Source of the DNA: an uncultured Eisenbergiella sp.
GTDB taxonomy: Bacteria; Bacillota; Clostridia; Lachnospirales; Lachnospiraceae
Reading direction: 5' to 3'
Length of the DNA: 64,000 nt
NCBI GenBank assembly: GCA_947627215.1
Contig: CANQVD010000014.1
Location: 22,268-86,267, forward strand
In this document: positions 50,140 to 59,460 of the stretch, one piece after another
Layout: the number at the start of each line of letters is the position of its first letter
Numbering within the stretch: position 1 is the first letter of the stretch
Notes under the pieces: generated by a model
The model's input: only the letters and a program-made list of their open reading frames with translations
Told to the model about the DNA's origin: nothing
The model's database searches: none
Translations under genes and position numbers: made by a program

Positions 50140-51060
50140 CTATTCTGCGGGCAGGCAGCTTTTCAGCTTTTCCACATACCGCTCCCCGACCCCGCTCAGG
50201 ATTGTATTTTCCCGCGTCACATAGCCGATCTCCATCGTGCTGTTGCGGTTGCTCTCATCCTCCTGGAACGGTATGGCCGCGTACTCGCTGCCGTTGAGCT
50301 CCTCGCAGATGATCCCGGAGCAGAGCGTATAGCCGTTCAGGCCGACCATCAGGTTCAGCATGGTCGCCCTGTCGTTCGCCCGGATCGTCCGCGGATACTC
50401 GTTCGTTGACAGGATTTCCTCCGCCAGGTAAAAGGCGCTGTTATCCCCCTGCTCAAAGGACAGGCAGGGATAGTTTTTCAACTGTTCAAAGCAGATCTGA
50501 CTGCAGCCCGCCAGCGGATGGTTTTTCCAGAGATAGACATAGGCCCGGCATTCGATGAGCGGATGAAACGTCAGATTCGCCGTGCGCAGGAGCTTTTCCA
50601 TGGGCTTCCGGTTGAGCTCGGAAAGATAAAGGATCCCGATCTCGCTTTTCATCTGGCTGACGTCGCGGATCACCTCCGCCGTCTTCGTCTCCCGGATCGC
50701 GAACTCATACTCCGACATGTCAAACTCCTTCGCCATATCCACGAAGGCCTTCACCGCGAAGGAATAGTGCTGCGTAGATACGCCGAACTTCTTTTTCCGG
50801 GCATCCCCTTTCCCGTATTTTTCCAGCACGGTCTCGTACTGCCCGTAGATCTGCTTCGCATAGAGCAGAAATTCCGCCCCGTCGTTCGTCAGGCTCACGC
50901 CCCGTCCGCTCCTGTGCAGCAGCGTGATCCCCAGCTCCTTTTCCAGCTCCTTCACCGCGCTGGTCAGGGACGGCTGGGACACATAGAGCTGCTCCGCCGC
51001 CTTATTCAGGGAACCCGTCTCCGCGATCGCGATGAGATACCGCAGTTGTATCAGCGTCAT
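50140..51060 (-). CDS. LysR-family transcriptional regulator (CysB-like)
   Basis: A 306-residue regulator. The winged helix-turn-helix is at residues 1-60: LIAIAETGSLNKAAEQLYVSQ then TSAVKELEKELGITLLHRS. The rest is the periplasmic-binding-like effector domain. Among family members it resembles those controlling sulfur-amino-acid genes, and the adjacent sulfhydrylase on the same strand fits this. GGGGAGAAG precedes the ATG. The effector could be O-acetylhomoserine or O-acetylserine, by analogy only. Confidence 0.9.
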   Translation of the reverse strand: MTLIQLRYLIAIAETGSLNKAAEQLYVSQPSLTSAVKELEKELGITLLHRSGRGVSLTNDGAEFLLYAKQIYGQYETVLEKYGKGDARKKKFGVSTQHYSFAVKAFVDMAKEFDMSEYEFAIRETKTAEVIRDVSQMKSEIGILYLSELNRKPMEKLLRTANLTFHPLIECRAYVYLWKNHPLAGCSQICFEQLKNYPCLSFEQGDNSAFYLAEEILSTNEYPRTIRANDRATMLNLMVGLNGYTLCSGIICEELNGSEYAAIPFQEDESNRNSTMEIGYVTRENTILSGVGERYVEKLKSCLPAE

Positions 51061-51142
51061 TTTTCAATCTTCTCCCCCATACCGGAGCATATGCGGGTCG
51101 GTGTGCGCGTCCCCGGAATCCGGCGCTTCTCCCTCCCGCGGC

Positions 51143-54100
51143 TCACTCGATGCTCTTTAACGACTCCGCCATATCGATCCGCTCCAGCTTGAGATACATG
51201 AAAACGTCCACCACCGCCATGAATACGAAGGTCAGCACGATGCTTTTGCAGAAGCTGGCGGGCAGAACGCGCACGTCGAAGCTGACCATATCCACCCGGA
51301 TCTGGGACATGACGAACCGGTGCAGCAAAACGCCCAGACCCTGACCGACCAGCGCGCCGATGGCCGTCAGCACCACGTTTTCCCGGAACACATAGGAGGC
51401 CGTCTCCCCGGGATAAAAGCCCAGCACCTTGATGGTGGCGATCTCCCGGATGCGTTCGGTGATGTTGATATTGGTCAGGTTGTAAATGACGATAAAGGCC
51501 AGCGCGCCGGCGCACGAAATGACCAGCAGCACGATATAGTCCAGACTGCCCATCATGTTGTTGACCCGGTCCATGAAATCCCGGTTCACGGAAACCGCCG
51601 AAACCTCCTCACACTCCAGAAGCGCCTCCGACAGCGCCCGGAGGTCGGTATCCTCTCCGGCCGTCAGATACAGACTCTTATATTCCGGCAGCTCCCCGTT
51701 GTTCTCCTCCCAGGTTTCCGGACAGAGATAGGCATAATTGTATACAAAATTGCGGGACAGGGCGACGACCTTTCCCTCCAGCCGTTCTCCGTCGTCGTTG
51801 CGCAGGGACACGGTATCGCCCACGCGGATGCCGCATTTATCCGCCACCTCGCGGTTTAAGACCAGCTCTCCCGGCCCCGGCCAGGCGATGGGCTCCATCT
51901 CATCCGTACAGAGATTGATGAAGCTGCCGATCTCCTCCGGATTCTTCGCGATGACCACGTTGACCGCCTTCGTCGCGGCGGGCCCCGTCAGATCCAGAGC
52001 CTTCTCGCTGACCACCGTACAGGCTTCCATGCCGTTTCGCGCGGCGATCTCCAGCACCCCGGCAAGGCCGTCCACCGCTTCGCCGGAAGACCCCGCGGCT
52101 CCGTCCTCCTCCGGAATGGGATCCTTCAGCGTCAGGCTCATATCGTAGTTCAGGATCTCCTCATACTGCTGGGACGCCACATCCGCGATGGAATCCTTGA
52201 TGCCGAAGCCCGTGACCAGCAGGGCGGTACAGCCGCCGATGCCTACCACCATCATGAAAAACCGCTTCTTATAGCGCATCACGTTGCGGATGGAAACCTT
52301 CACGAGGAAGGACAGTCGCCCCCAGAGGAACGTCGCGCGCTCCAGCAGGATGCGCTTCCCGTTTTTGGGCGCCCTGGGCCGGATCAGCTCCGCTGCCACG
52401 CTGCTCAGCTCATACCGGCAGGTCAGCCAGGTCGTTCCCATGGAACACAAAAGCGCCACCGCCAGAGAGATCAGCGCCAGCGGAATGCTGTACCGGATCC
52501 GGATCTCCCCCATCCGGTACATGATCTTATAGGCCTGCCAGATCACCTCCGGGAAAATGGACGCGCCCGCAAAAAAGCCTGCCACGGCCCCGATCACCGC
52601 GGCGCTGCCGGAGTAGAAGAGATATTTCCCCATGATCCTTCCTTCGGAATAGCCCAGCGCCTTGAGCACGCCGATCTGCGTCCGCTGCTCCTCCACCATC
52701 CGGTTCATCGTGGTGACGCACACCAGCGCCGCCACCAGGAAGAAGAAGATCGGGAATACCCGGGCGATGCCGGCCACGATAGAGGAATCGTTTTCAAAAC
52801 AGGCGTAGCCCAGGTTGGTATCCCGGCCCAGCACATAGGTGTCGGGCTCCTCAATATCCGCCAGCTCCGCCCTGGCGTCGTCGATCTTTTCCTGCGCCTC
52901 CGCGGTCTGCTCCTCCAGCTCCCGCTCGCCGTCCTCGTATTCCTGCCGTCCCTCCTCCAGGTCCGCCTGCGCGTCCTCCAGCTTTTTCCGGTTCTCTTCC
53001 AGCTCCGCCTCGCCGTCCGCGATCTCGGCCCGGGCCTCTTCCAGCTCCGCCTCGCCGTCCCGGACCTGCGCCTCTCCCGCTTCGACCTGGGCCAGACGCG
53101 CCCGCAGCTCCGTTTCCTGCGCCTCCAACTGAGAAAGCTGCGCCAATAACTGCGGCAGTTGTGCCGTCAGCATGGCCGCCTGCGCCGGATCGGAACCGCC
53201 CTGCTGCATGGCCGCTTGCCCGGCGGCGATAGCGGCCTCGAGCTGTGCCTTCCCCTGCGAGATCTGCTCCAGCCCGTCCTCGAGCTGCGCTCTGGCGTCG
53301 GCCAGTTCGCCGGCGTTTTTCTCCAGCTCTTTTTCACCGTCCGCCAGCTCGGCCTTCGCATCCGCCAGTTCCTTTTCTCCGTCGGCGATCTTTTCCTGCG
53401 CGTCCGCCAGCTCGGCTTCCCCGTCGGCGATCTTTTCCTGCGCGTCCGCCAGCTCCTGCTTCGCGTCTGCGGTCTTTTCCTCCAGCTCCGCCTCGGCGTC
53501 CGCGATCTTCTCCTCCGCCTCGGCCATGATACTGTCATAGCGCTGCGCCGCCGCCCGCTCCGTCAGCGGCTCCGCCCAGTCCTTCAGCGCGTCGATGGAC
53601 GCCTTATATTCGTCGCTGTATATCGTGCGGTCCTGCTTCTGCCGCAGAAAGATCTCCGTGTAATAATCGCCCGCAAAGCCCTCCGGCTGCAGATACACAT
53701 AGCCGGTGATCCGCCCGTTTCCCAGAGAGCTGCTGCCGCGCTCATACTGGACGTAGGCCACCGCGTTTACCGTTCCGACGATCTTATAGTCGTCATACGC
53801 GAAAAGCTCCCGGCGCGCTTCCTCATTTTCCTCTGAAACATGCAGCGTGCCGCCCGGCGCAAGCCCCACAGCGCTGGCGTCGGCCAGGCATTCATCGGGC
53901 GCCTCCGGCATCCGTCCGTCCACCAGCACCACCTGATTCTGCACGTCCAGAAGCGTCTGCGCCATCAGCACGAAGCTCTCCCCGTCCTCCGTCTGCGCCA
54001 GAAAATCGGAGGAAACCGCGCCTTCTGCCGCTTCCAGATCCGGATTTCCCGCAAACAGCTCCACCGCGTCCTTTTCAAAGCCCAGCGTGGACAGAAGGCG

Positions 54101-54280
54101 TAGGTCATACAGCTCCTTCTCATTGATATAATCGCTGCCCGTCTGCAGCATGGACGGCGTGGTCATCATCAGGCCCGCAAAAAAGCCCACGCCCAGCGCC
54201 ACAATGGCCAGAATGGCAAACCACCTGCCGAAGCTGCTTTTTATCTCCCGCAGCGTTGTTTTTTTCATCGAAGATCTCAT
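51143..54280 (-). CDS. Large FtsX-like ABC transporter permease with coiled-coil extracellular domain
   Basis: A 1045-residue membrane protein of the MacB/FtsX class. A first membrane span (FGRWFAILAIVALGVGFFAGL) is followed by an extracellular region to about residue 500. Residues about 250-480 of that region are a long coiled coil made of heptads such as EKIADGEAELADAQ, partly from a 42-base DNA repeat (about 53350-53440). Three more spans then follow, a second extracellular domain (about 710-900), and a final FtsX unit. AAGGAG lies seven bases before the ATG at 54280. It forms a complex with the ATPase encoded just upstream. Such proteins export or act mechanically on the cell envelope; the substrate is not known. 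Confidence 0.9.
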   Translation of the reverse strand: MRSSMKKTTLREIKSSFGRWFAILAIVALGVGFFAGLMMTTPSMLQTGSDYINEKELYDLRLLSTLGFEKDAVELFAGNPDLEAAEGAVSSDFLAQTEDGESFVLMAQTLLDVQNQVVLVDGRMPEAPDECLADASAVGLAPGGTLHVSEENEEARRELFAYDDYKIVGTVNAVAYVQYERGSSSLGNGRITGYVYLQPEGFAGDYYTEIFLRQKQDRTIYSDEYKASIDALKDWAEPLTERAAAQRYDSIMAEAEEKIADAEAELEEKTADAKQELADAQEKIADGEAELADAQEKIADGEKELADAKAELADGEKELEKNAGELADARAQLEDGLEQISQGKAQLEAAIAAGQAAMQQGGSDPAQAAMLTAQLPQLLAQLSQLEAQETELRARLAQVEAGEAQVRDGEAELEEARAEIADGEAELEENRKKLEDAQADLEEGRQEYEDGERELEEQTAEAQEKIDDARAELADIEEPDTYVLGRDTNLGYACFENDSSIVAGIARVFPIFFFLVAALVCVTTMNRMVEEQRTQIGVLKALGYSEGRIMGKYLFYSGSAAVIGAVAGFFAGASIFPEVIWQAYKIMYRMGEIRIRYSIPLALISLAVALLCSMGTTWLTCRYELSSVAAELIRPRAPKNGKRILLERATFLWGRLSFLVKVSIRNVMRYKKRFFMMVVGIGGCTALLVTGFGIKDSIADVASQQYEEILNYDMSLTLKDPIPEEDGAAGSSGEAVDGLAGVLEIAARNGMEACTVVSEKALDLTGPAATKAVNVVIAKNPEEIGSFINLCTDEMEPIAWPGPGELVLNREVADKCGIRVGDTVSLRNDDGERLEGKVVALSRNFVYNYAYLCPETWEENNGELPEYKSLYLTAGEDTDLRALSEALLECEEVSAVSVNRDFMDRVNNMMGSLDYIVLLVISCAGALAFIVIYNLTNINITERIREIATIKVLGFYPGETASYVFRENVVLTAIGALVGQGLGVLLHRFVMSQIRVDMVSFDVRVLPASFCKSIVLTFVFMAVVDVFMYLKLERIDMAESLKSIE

Positions 54281-54379
54281 AAGACCGCTCCTTCGCGCCG
54301 ATATCTGCCTGCTGCCCGGCCGCTCACCGCTCGCCCGCGGCCCGAACCCGCTGCCGCTGACCGCCCGCCGTCCGGCCGC

Positions 54380-55081
54380 TCACCACTCGATCTGCTCTAC
54401 CGGCACGATCCGGTCGTTTTTGCGCATATCCGTGATCAGGCCGTTCTTCACCGTGATGATCCGGTCCGCCATGGCCGTGATCGCCTGATTGTGCGTAATG
54501 ACCACCACCGTCACGCCGCTTAGGCGGCAGGTATCCTGCAAAAGCTTCAGCACCGCCTTGCCGGTGTTGTAGTCCAGCGCGCCCGTGGGCTCGTCGCACA
54601 AAAGCAGCTTGGGATTTTTAGCCAGCGCCCGCGCGATGGCCACCCGCTGCTGCTCGCCGCCGGAAAGCTGGGCCGGAAAATTGTTCGCCCGCTCCTCCAG
54701 CCCCACCTTTTTCAGTACCTCCACCGCCGGGAGCGGATCGCGGCAGATCTGAGAGGCCAGCTCCACGTTTTCCAGCGCGGTCAGGTTCTGCACCAGATTG
54801 TAAAACTGAAACACGAAGCCGATCTCATGACGGCGGTAGGCCGTGAGCTGCTTTTTCTTATAGGAAGAGATCTCACTGCCGTCCAGCCGCACCGTTCCCT
54901 CCGTCAGCGTATCCATACCGCCCAGAATGTTCAGGATCGTGGTCTTTCCCGCGCCAGACGCGCCCACCACCACACAGAACTCCCCTTTTTCGATCTGAAA
55001 GCTGACGCCCCGCAGCGCCTCGATATCGACCTCGCCCATGTGATATACTTTTTTCACATTTTCAAATTCCACAAAGCTCAT
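54380..55081 (-). CDS. ABC transporter ATP-binding protein (MacB/LolD type)
   Basis: A 233-residue ATPase. Walker A is GASGAGKTT, the signature is LSGGEQQR, Walker B is [12 protein letters not shown], and the H-loop is VVVITHN. The start of the sequence ([24 protein letters not shown]) is typical of partners of FtsX-like permeases. It lies 99 bases upstream of the permease gene. GGAGAAG precedes the ATG. Confidence 0.95.
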   Translation of the reverse strand: MSFVEFENVKKVYHMGEVDIEALRGVSFQIEKGEFCVVVGASGAGKTTILNILGGMDTLTEGTVRLDGSEISSYKKKQLTAYRRHEIGFVFQFYNLVQNLTALENVELASQICRDPLPAVEVLKKVGLEERANNFPAQLSGGEQQRVAIARALAKNPKLLLCDEPTGALDYNTGKAVLKLLQDTCRLSGVTVVVITHNQAITAMADRIITVKNGLITDMRKNDRIVPVEQIEW

Positions 55082-55112
55082 GCAACTTCTCCTTCCGGCA
55101 TGAAACGCGTTT

Positions 55113-55574
55113 CTATTCCTCCATCATCGACTCCAGATAGCCCCTGTCCCAGAGCAGGATCTTCAGCTTCTTCGCCGCATCCACTGCGGGCTGGGTGAAA
55201 TACTGGTTCGTCATCACCGCGCCCACCATCCGGTCGTAATATTCCCTTCCCGCACACGCCTCCTGTACGGCCTTCACGCCCACCGGCGCGTCGTAGCGCT
55301 TGCACTGCACCGCATAGGTCACGCCGTCCTTCTCCGCCAGCACATCCACGCCGAAATCGCCGCTCCCCTTCGTGACCTCCACCTCCTGAAAGCCGCGCTT
55401 TCTGAGCAGCTCCGCACAGAACCGTTCAAATTCGTGCCCTTCCATTTCATCCAGCTCCCGGCCGCGCAGGCGGTTCCGCAGCCGCCTGGCATTCCAAAAC
55501 GCAAAGCCGACGATCAGGAATACCGCCAGCACCGCTGCCGCGCTGCCGCCCACCAGCCAGATCTGCTGATCCAT
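55113..55574 (-). CDS. Single-span membrane protein with Mrr-type restriction endonuclease fold
   Basis: A 153-residue protein. Residues 5-27 (IWLVGGSAAAVLAVFLIVGF) are a membrane span. A basic stretch (WNARRLRNRLRGRELDEM) follows, and then a restriction-endonuclease-like domain of the Mrr_cat type: FERFCAELLRKRGF, KGSGDFGVDVLAEKDG and YAVQCKRY give the E-D-QxK catalytic set. Membrane-tethered Mrr-like proteins of this size are widespread and poorly understood; they may cut modified or foreign DNA near the membrane. The start at 55574 follows AGAGGA; an ATG at 55592 is an alternative. It precedes the ABC exporter genes by 31 bases and could be cotranscribed. Confidence 0.85.
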   Translation of the reverse strand: MDQQIWLVGGSAAAVLAVFLIVGFAFWNARRLRNRLRGRELDEMEGHEFERFCAELLRKRGFQEVEVTKGSGDFGVDVLAEKDGVTYAVQCKRYDAPVGVKAVQEACAGREYYDRMVGAVMTNQYFTQPAVDAAKKLKILLWDRGYLESMMEE

Positions 55575-55724
55575 TTTCCTCTGTCTCCTCATAAATATGG
55601 CGGAACCTGCGCCCTGCGGGCCCATCTCCGCCGAAAACCCTCCGTCTCCGAAGGGCCGCCCCTCCGACATTTAAAAGGTTACAATATTCGCAAATACTTT
55701 ACAATGACTTTTGCGAAAATTTCA

Positions 55725-55752
55725 TTTACTTTTTAGAAAACACAGGTATAAT
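55725..55752 (+). promoter_or_regulatory. Putative sigma-A promoter of the SDR gene
   Basis: TTTACT (55725-55730) and TATAAT (55747-55752) are 16 bases apart. The leader to the ATG at 55845 is about 85 bases. Upstream (55686-55718) a TTCGCAAA / TTTGCGAA inverted repeat with a gap could be an operator. Confidence 0.5.
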
Positions 55753-55844
55753 GAAAAGCAGGAAGCAGCAAAAACCGCATTTTTCACGGCAGGGGAAACG
55801 CGCTGAGAGGCGCCCGCTGCCACGACAAAAAGGAGGAAGCACCA

Positions 55845-56645
55845 ATGGGATTTTTAACCGGCAAGACTGCTATCATCACCGGCGCCGGCCGCGCCGTCTT
55901 AAGTGACGGGCGCTGCGGCTCCATCGGCTACGGCATCGCTACCGCTTATGCGAAGGAGGGCGCGAATCTGGTCATCACAGGCCGCAATGTGAAGAAGCTG
56001 GAATCCGCGAAGGAGGAGCTGGAACGCCTCTACGGCATCCAGGTCCTGATCGTACAGGCGGATGTCAACGCGGGCGCGGACAATCTGGCCGTCGTCCAGA
56101 ACGTCGTCGATAAGACGATCGAGACCTTCGGACACATCGATGTCCTGATCAATAACGCGCAGGCTTCCGCCTCCGGCGTCACGCTGGCGGACCACACCAC
56201 GGAACAGTTCGACCTGGCGGTCTATTCCGGCCTGTACGCGGTGTTCTATTATATGAAGGCCTGCTATCCGCACCTGAAGGAGACCAAGGGTTCCGTCATC
56301 AACTTCGCCTCCGGCGCGGGCCTGTTCGGCAACTACGGACAGTGCGCCTATGCCGCGGCCAAGGAAGGCATCCGCGGCCTGACCCGTGTGGCCGCCACCG
56401 AATGGGCCAAGGACGGCATCAACGTCAACATCATCTGCCCGCTGGCATGGACCTCCCAGTTGGAGCAGTTCCAGACGGCATATCCGGACGCCTACAAGGC
56501 CAACGTGCATACGCCGCCCGCGGGGCATTTCGGCGACGCCGAGCTGGAGATCGGCCGGGTCTGCGTACAGCTCGCCTCTCCCGATTTCAAGTATATGACC
56601 GGCGAGACGCTGACGCTGGAGGGCGGACTGGGACAGAGGCCGTAA
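55845..56645 (+). CDS. Short-chain dehydrogenase/reductase
   Basis: A 266-residue NAD(P)-dependent SDR enzyme. The dinucleotide site is modified: after AIITGAG there are nine extra residues before GSIGYGIA. The catalytic residues are Ser in NFASGAG and the YAAAK tyrosine-lysine pair, and DVLINNAQAS takes the place of the usual NNAG. The C-terminal TGETLTLEGG is standard. AAGGAGG precedes the ATG. It stands alone, with its own promoter and a 12-base-pair hairpin downstream. The substrate is unknown; a steroid or sugar alcohol role would be speculation. Confidence 0.9.
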   Translation: MGFLTGKTAIITGAGRAVLSDGRCGSIGYGIATAYAKEGANLVITGRNVKKLESAKEELERLYGIQVLIVQADVNAGADNLAVVQNVVDKTIETFGHIDVLINNAQASASGVTLADHTTEQFDLAVYSGLYAVFYYMKACYPHLKETKGSVINFASGAGLFGNYGQCAYAAAKEGIRGLTRVAATEWAKDGINVNIICPLAWTSQLEQFQTAYPDAYKANVHTPPAGHFGDAELEIGRVCVQLASPDFKYMTGETLTLEGGLGQRP

Positions 56646-56681
56646 AGGCGGGGCCCGCCGCAGAATAATACGGACAGACCG

Positions 56682-56708
56682 GGGGCGTCATGCATGGCAT
56701 GACGCCCC
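56682..56708 (+). terminator. Hairpin after the SDR gene
   Basis: GGGGCGTCATGC (56682-56693) pairs perfectly with GCATGACGCCCC (56697-56708) around a three-base loop. Only a weak T/A-rich stretch follows, so terminator efficiency is uncertain. It also separates the GC-rich region from the AT-rich cluster. Confidence 0.65.
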
Positions 56709-56727
56709 TTATGTAAATATTGACCTG

Positions 56728-57705
56728 TCACTCTTCCAATACCACCGGGCAGCCATCATAAAGCTCATGATCGCTGTATGCAATGACTCTTTCCGTTGCC
56801 GGGAGATTGCCCTCTGCTGCTGCAAGACTGTCATTGATATCTAACAAAGTTACATCTCTTTTTGCTGCTGCATAAGTATTTCCCAGGATTCCCTGCCGCT
56901 CTTCCAATACATATACAAAGCATTCCCCATTTTCCATGTGCAGTGCGTCAGCGGGCAAACAAGCCTGATATGACTTTCCGCCCCATTCCAAAGAAAATGT
57001 AACTTCAGGCACATAGTGTTCTATTGCCTCAATTTCAACAATACACCTGCATTTGGAATCTCTCTGCGCGCACTCCGTCAGCTTCCCCGGCAAAACCATA
57101 CTCCCCACAGTTACATTCACATCCGTGCCAGGCAATTGATCCACATTGTCATAATATCCGGAAAACTCTCCTATAACCGATACATCCCCCATTCCAATGG
57201 TTACAGCCTCCTCACCAATACTGACAACCCAGCCGTCTGCTTCGGCAAAAACGCGTCCCTCCTGTTCATATAACCGCTTAAGCAAATCTGCGTCTTTTTG
57301 CAAAATACTCATTCGAGCGCGCAATACTTCTCCGTATTTTTCACTTGCAGCCTGAGACAAAAGGAAATCATACTCCAACAGCTTCAGTTCCTTTTCTGCC
57401 AGTTCCTCTTCCAGGGAAGCTGCGTTATATTGATATAGCGCATCTGTGCTTTTTACCCGGTCTCCGGCTTCCACAAAATAAGAATCTATGGACAGCCCCT
57501 CCGCATAACCGATCTGTGCCGTTTTTTCAAAGCTGATCTGACCCGTTCCGGTAATTTCATGTGTAATATAATCTTTATGGGGATATACAAAGCTGACCAC
57601 AGGTGTATTATGCTCTCTCTGATACCAAATGCGGATTGTCAGGACAGTCATTGCTCCCCAGAAAAACATCCCGGCTAATATATAAATCTTTTTCCTTACT
57701 TTCAT
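56728..57705 (-). CDS. HlyD-family membrane fusion/adaptor protein
   Basis: A 325-residue protein anchored by an N-terminal span (IYILAGMFFWGAMTVLTIRI) and otherwise extracellular. ITGTGQISFEKTAQIGYAEG and FVEAGDRVKSTDALYQYN form the barrel-sandwich (lipoyl-like) halves. A coiled-coil hairpin (EEELAEKELKLLEYDFLL) separates them, and beta-barrel domains follow. Family members link exporters to outer partners or, in Gram-positives, assist ABC exporters of peptides. Here it follows two importer-type permeases by 16 bases, with AAGGAGG before its ATG, so it belongs to that operon. It is AT-rich like its neighbours. Its partner transporter is uncertain. Confidence 0.82.
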   Translation of the reverse strand: MKVRKKIYILAGMFFWGAMTVLTIRIWYQREHNTPVVSFVYPHKDYITHEITGTGQISFEKTAQIGYAEGLSIDSYFVEAGDRVKSTDALYQYNAASLEEELAEKELKLLEYDFLLSQAASEKYGEVLRARMSILQKDADLLKRLYEQEGRVFAEADGWVVSIGEEAVTIGMGDVSVIGEFSGYYDNVDQLPGTDVNVTVGSMVLPGKLTECAQRDSKCRCIVEIEAIEHYVPEVTFSLEWGGKSYQACLPADALHMENGECFVYVLEERQGILGNTYAAAKRDVTLLDINDSLAAAEGNLPATERVIAYSDHELYDGCPVVLEE

Positions 57706-57721
57706 AGCATCCTCCTTATCT

Positions 57722-58567
57722 CTATCCCTTTAAGCCCGTATTTGCTATGCCTTCTTCCATCAAGTCATGCCCCAGCACAAAAATCAGAAGTGTCGGTATC
57801 AAAATAATAACGGATGCCGCTAACGCGATTCCCGCGTTTTCTTTTGTAATATTTGGCAAATAAAGAGACACCGGCCATTTTGAGTGCTGCCGCAAAAAAG
57901 TCATAGGGGCCTCAATGGCATTCCAATACTCAATAAAGCTTAAAATAACAGCAGCACCAATTCCCTGCTTTCCCAAAGGCAATCCTACATGAAAGAATAT
58001 ATAGGCTTCTGCTGCGCCGTCCAATCTGGCGGCCTCCAACAGTTCATCCGGCACAGCTTTAAAAAAACGTGTCATGATAAAAACCGGAAAAGTCGCAAAT
58101 ATGCCAGGCAATATGATGGAAAAATGCGTATCTATCATATTCAGATCATAAAGTGTTAAATATTCCGGAACCATCAATACCTGGAAGGGTATCAGCATGA
58201 GGATGATATATAGTCCAAACACATGGTTGATCCATTTCGCTTTCCATTTGGCAAAAGCCCATGCAGCAGGAACCCCAATTACCATTTGTCCCAATACAAT
58301 ACAGATCACCTGCCCCACAGAATTCCAGAACATCACAAAAAATTCGGAAGTGCGCAAAAGTAATTCTTTAAAATTGCCTGTACTAAAATAATATGGCAGG
58401 ATCGGAACACTGGCATACCCTGTACTCCCCTGCAAAACGCCTCCAAAACTGATCCTGATCTCTTCGCCCTTCATAAAAGAACACACAACGACTATAAAGA
58501 TCGGCTCCAACATGAACCATACAAGCAGCAATGTTCCCACAAAAGCCAGTCTGTTTTTTCTTCTCAT
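57722..58567 (-). CDS. ABC transporter permease, MalG-type
   Basis: A 281-residue permease with six spans. The EAA loop is EAARLDGAAEAYIFFHVGLP. After a first span (LAFVGTLLLVWFMLEPIFIV) there is an extracellular loop with FSTGNFKELLLRTSEFFVMFWNS-like sequence (part of residues 60-85). The ATG at 58567 has AGGAAAG nine bases upstream; an ATG at 58585 overlaps the stop of the preceding gene (ATGA) and is an alternative. Sugar import is the usual role of the family, but the cluster also has an efflux-type adaptor and no ATPase, so the transported compound is open. Confidence 0.88.
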   Translation of the reverse strand: MRRKNRLAFVGTLLLVWFMLEPIFIVVVCSFMKGEEIRISFGGVLQGSTGYASVPILPYYFSTGNFKELLLRTSEFFVMFWNSVGQVICIVLGQMVIGVPAAWAFAKWKAKWINHVFGLYIILMLIPFQVLMVPEYLTLYDLNMIDTHFSIILPGIFATFPVFIMTRFFKAVPDELLEAARLDGAAEAYIFFHVGLPLGKQGIGAAVILSFIEYWNAIEAPMTFLRQHSKWPVSLYLPNITKENAGIALAASVIILIPTLLIFVLGHDLMEEGIANTGLKG

Positions 58568-58581
58568 ACCATCATCTTTCC

Positions 58582-59460
58582 TCATGAATAAACATCTTTG
58601 TCCAACGCTTTTTGAAATAAAAGGGCTGCCGAACTGACGACGATCATGACTAATACAGCCGCCGCACATAAATTTTCCAATTTGAGGTCTGCCAGCCAAT
58701 GATTCAATAAATGCTGGATCAAATAAATGCTCTGGTCAGGATATTCTCCTGCGATCAGATACACCTCCCGGAAAGCTTTAAAAGCATTGAGCAGCGACAG
58801 AATAACGATCACGCTGCCATACGGCAATATACACGGCCATGTGATATAACGAAACTGCGTGAATCTGTCTGCGCCATCCATGTCAGCCGCCTCATAAATG
58901 CTCCGGTCTATGCTGTTGAATGCAGCCGCCCACAATATGACATCATATCCGATATTTCTCCACACATAAGTTATCACCAACACTCCAAACGCCCACTTAC
59001 TGTTGAGAAAGTCAACGCCCCCGGCGAAACCGCCTGTTAATTTGTCCAAAAGCCCATATCTGCTAAACATAAGCTTCCATACCAAAACAATGCTCGCTAC
59101 CGGAATCGCCATAGGGATCAACAGGACTGTTTTCCTGATATCATCCTTCTTCCTGCTGACGAAATATGCTGTCAAAAGCGAAAAGAAAAGCAAAACAGGA
59201 ATGCAGGTTCCCAAAAATAACACCGTATTTTTCACTGCCAGTTGAAAAGACGGATTGCCGATCACGCTGATATAATTTTGGAATCCTGCAAATGCTTTTG
59301 CAGTGTTATCTGTGAATGACCTCCTGAACATCTCTGCCATGGGAATGACATGAAAAACAGCCACTCCAACGATACTCGGCAAAAGCCTCCAAAACCCCCA
59401 TGTATTATTCCTGAAGATATAAATCCGCTTCGTTTGCGATTTCCTGTACGGCAGCTTCAA
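58582..59460 (-). CDS. ABC transporter permease, MalF-type
   Basis: A 292-residue permease with six spans and the loop EAADMDGADRFTQFRYITWP, the EAA motif. The start is a TTG at 59460, inside the 3' end of the lipoprotein gene. AAAGGGGAG seven bases upstream supports this choice, and no later in-frame start would leave the first span intact. The 56-base overlap implies translational coupling. It pairs with the MalG-type permease directly downstream. Confidence 0.87.
   Translation of the reverse strand: MKLPYRKSQTKRIYIFRNNTWGFWRLLPSIVGVAVFHVIPMAEMFRRSFTDNTAKAFAGFQNYISVIGNPSFQLAVKNTVLFLGTCIPVLLFFSLLTAYFVSRKKDDIRKTVLLIPMAIPVASIVLVWKLMFSRYGLLDKLTGGFAGGVDFLNSKWAFGVLVITYVWRNIGYDVILWAAAFNSIDRSIYEAADMDGADRFTQFRYITWPCILPYGSVIVILSLLNAFKAFREVYLIAGEYPDQSIYLIQHLLNHWLADLKLENLCAAAVLVMIVVSSAALLFQKALDKDVYS

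Noticed and set aside
53200..53540. Repeated GC-rich DNA as a non-coding repeat locus
   Set aside because: It encodes heptads of the coiled coil in the FtsX-like permease, with the reading frame kept throughout.
55800..55844. CTGAGAGG-like motif before the SDR gene as a possible TPP riboswitch
   Set aside because: Only the short CTGAGA word is present; the second conserved TPP half (CTGGATAATGCCAGCG-type) and the P1 stem are missing.
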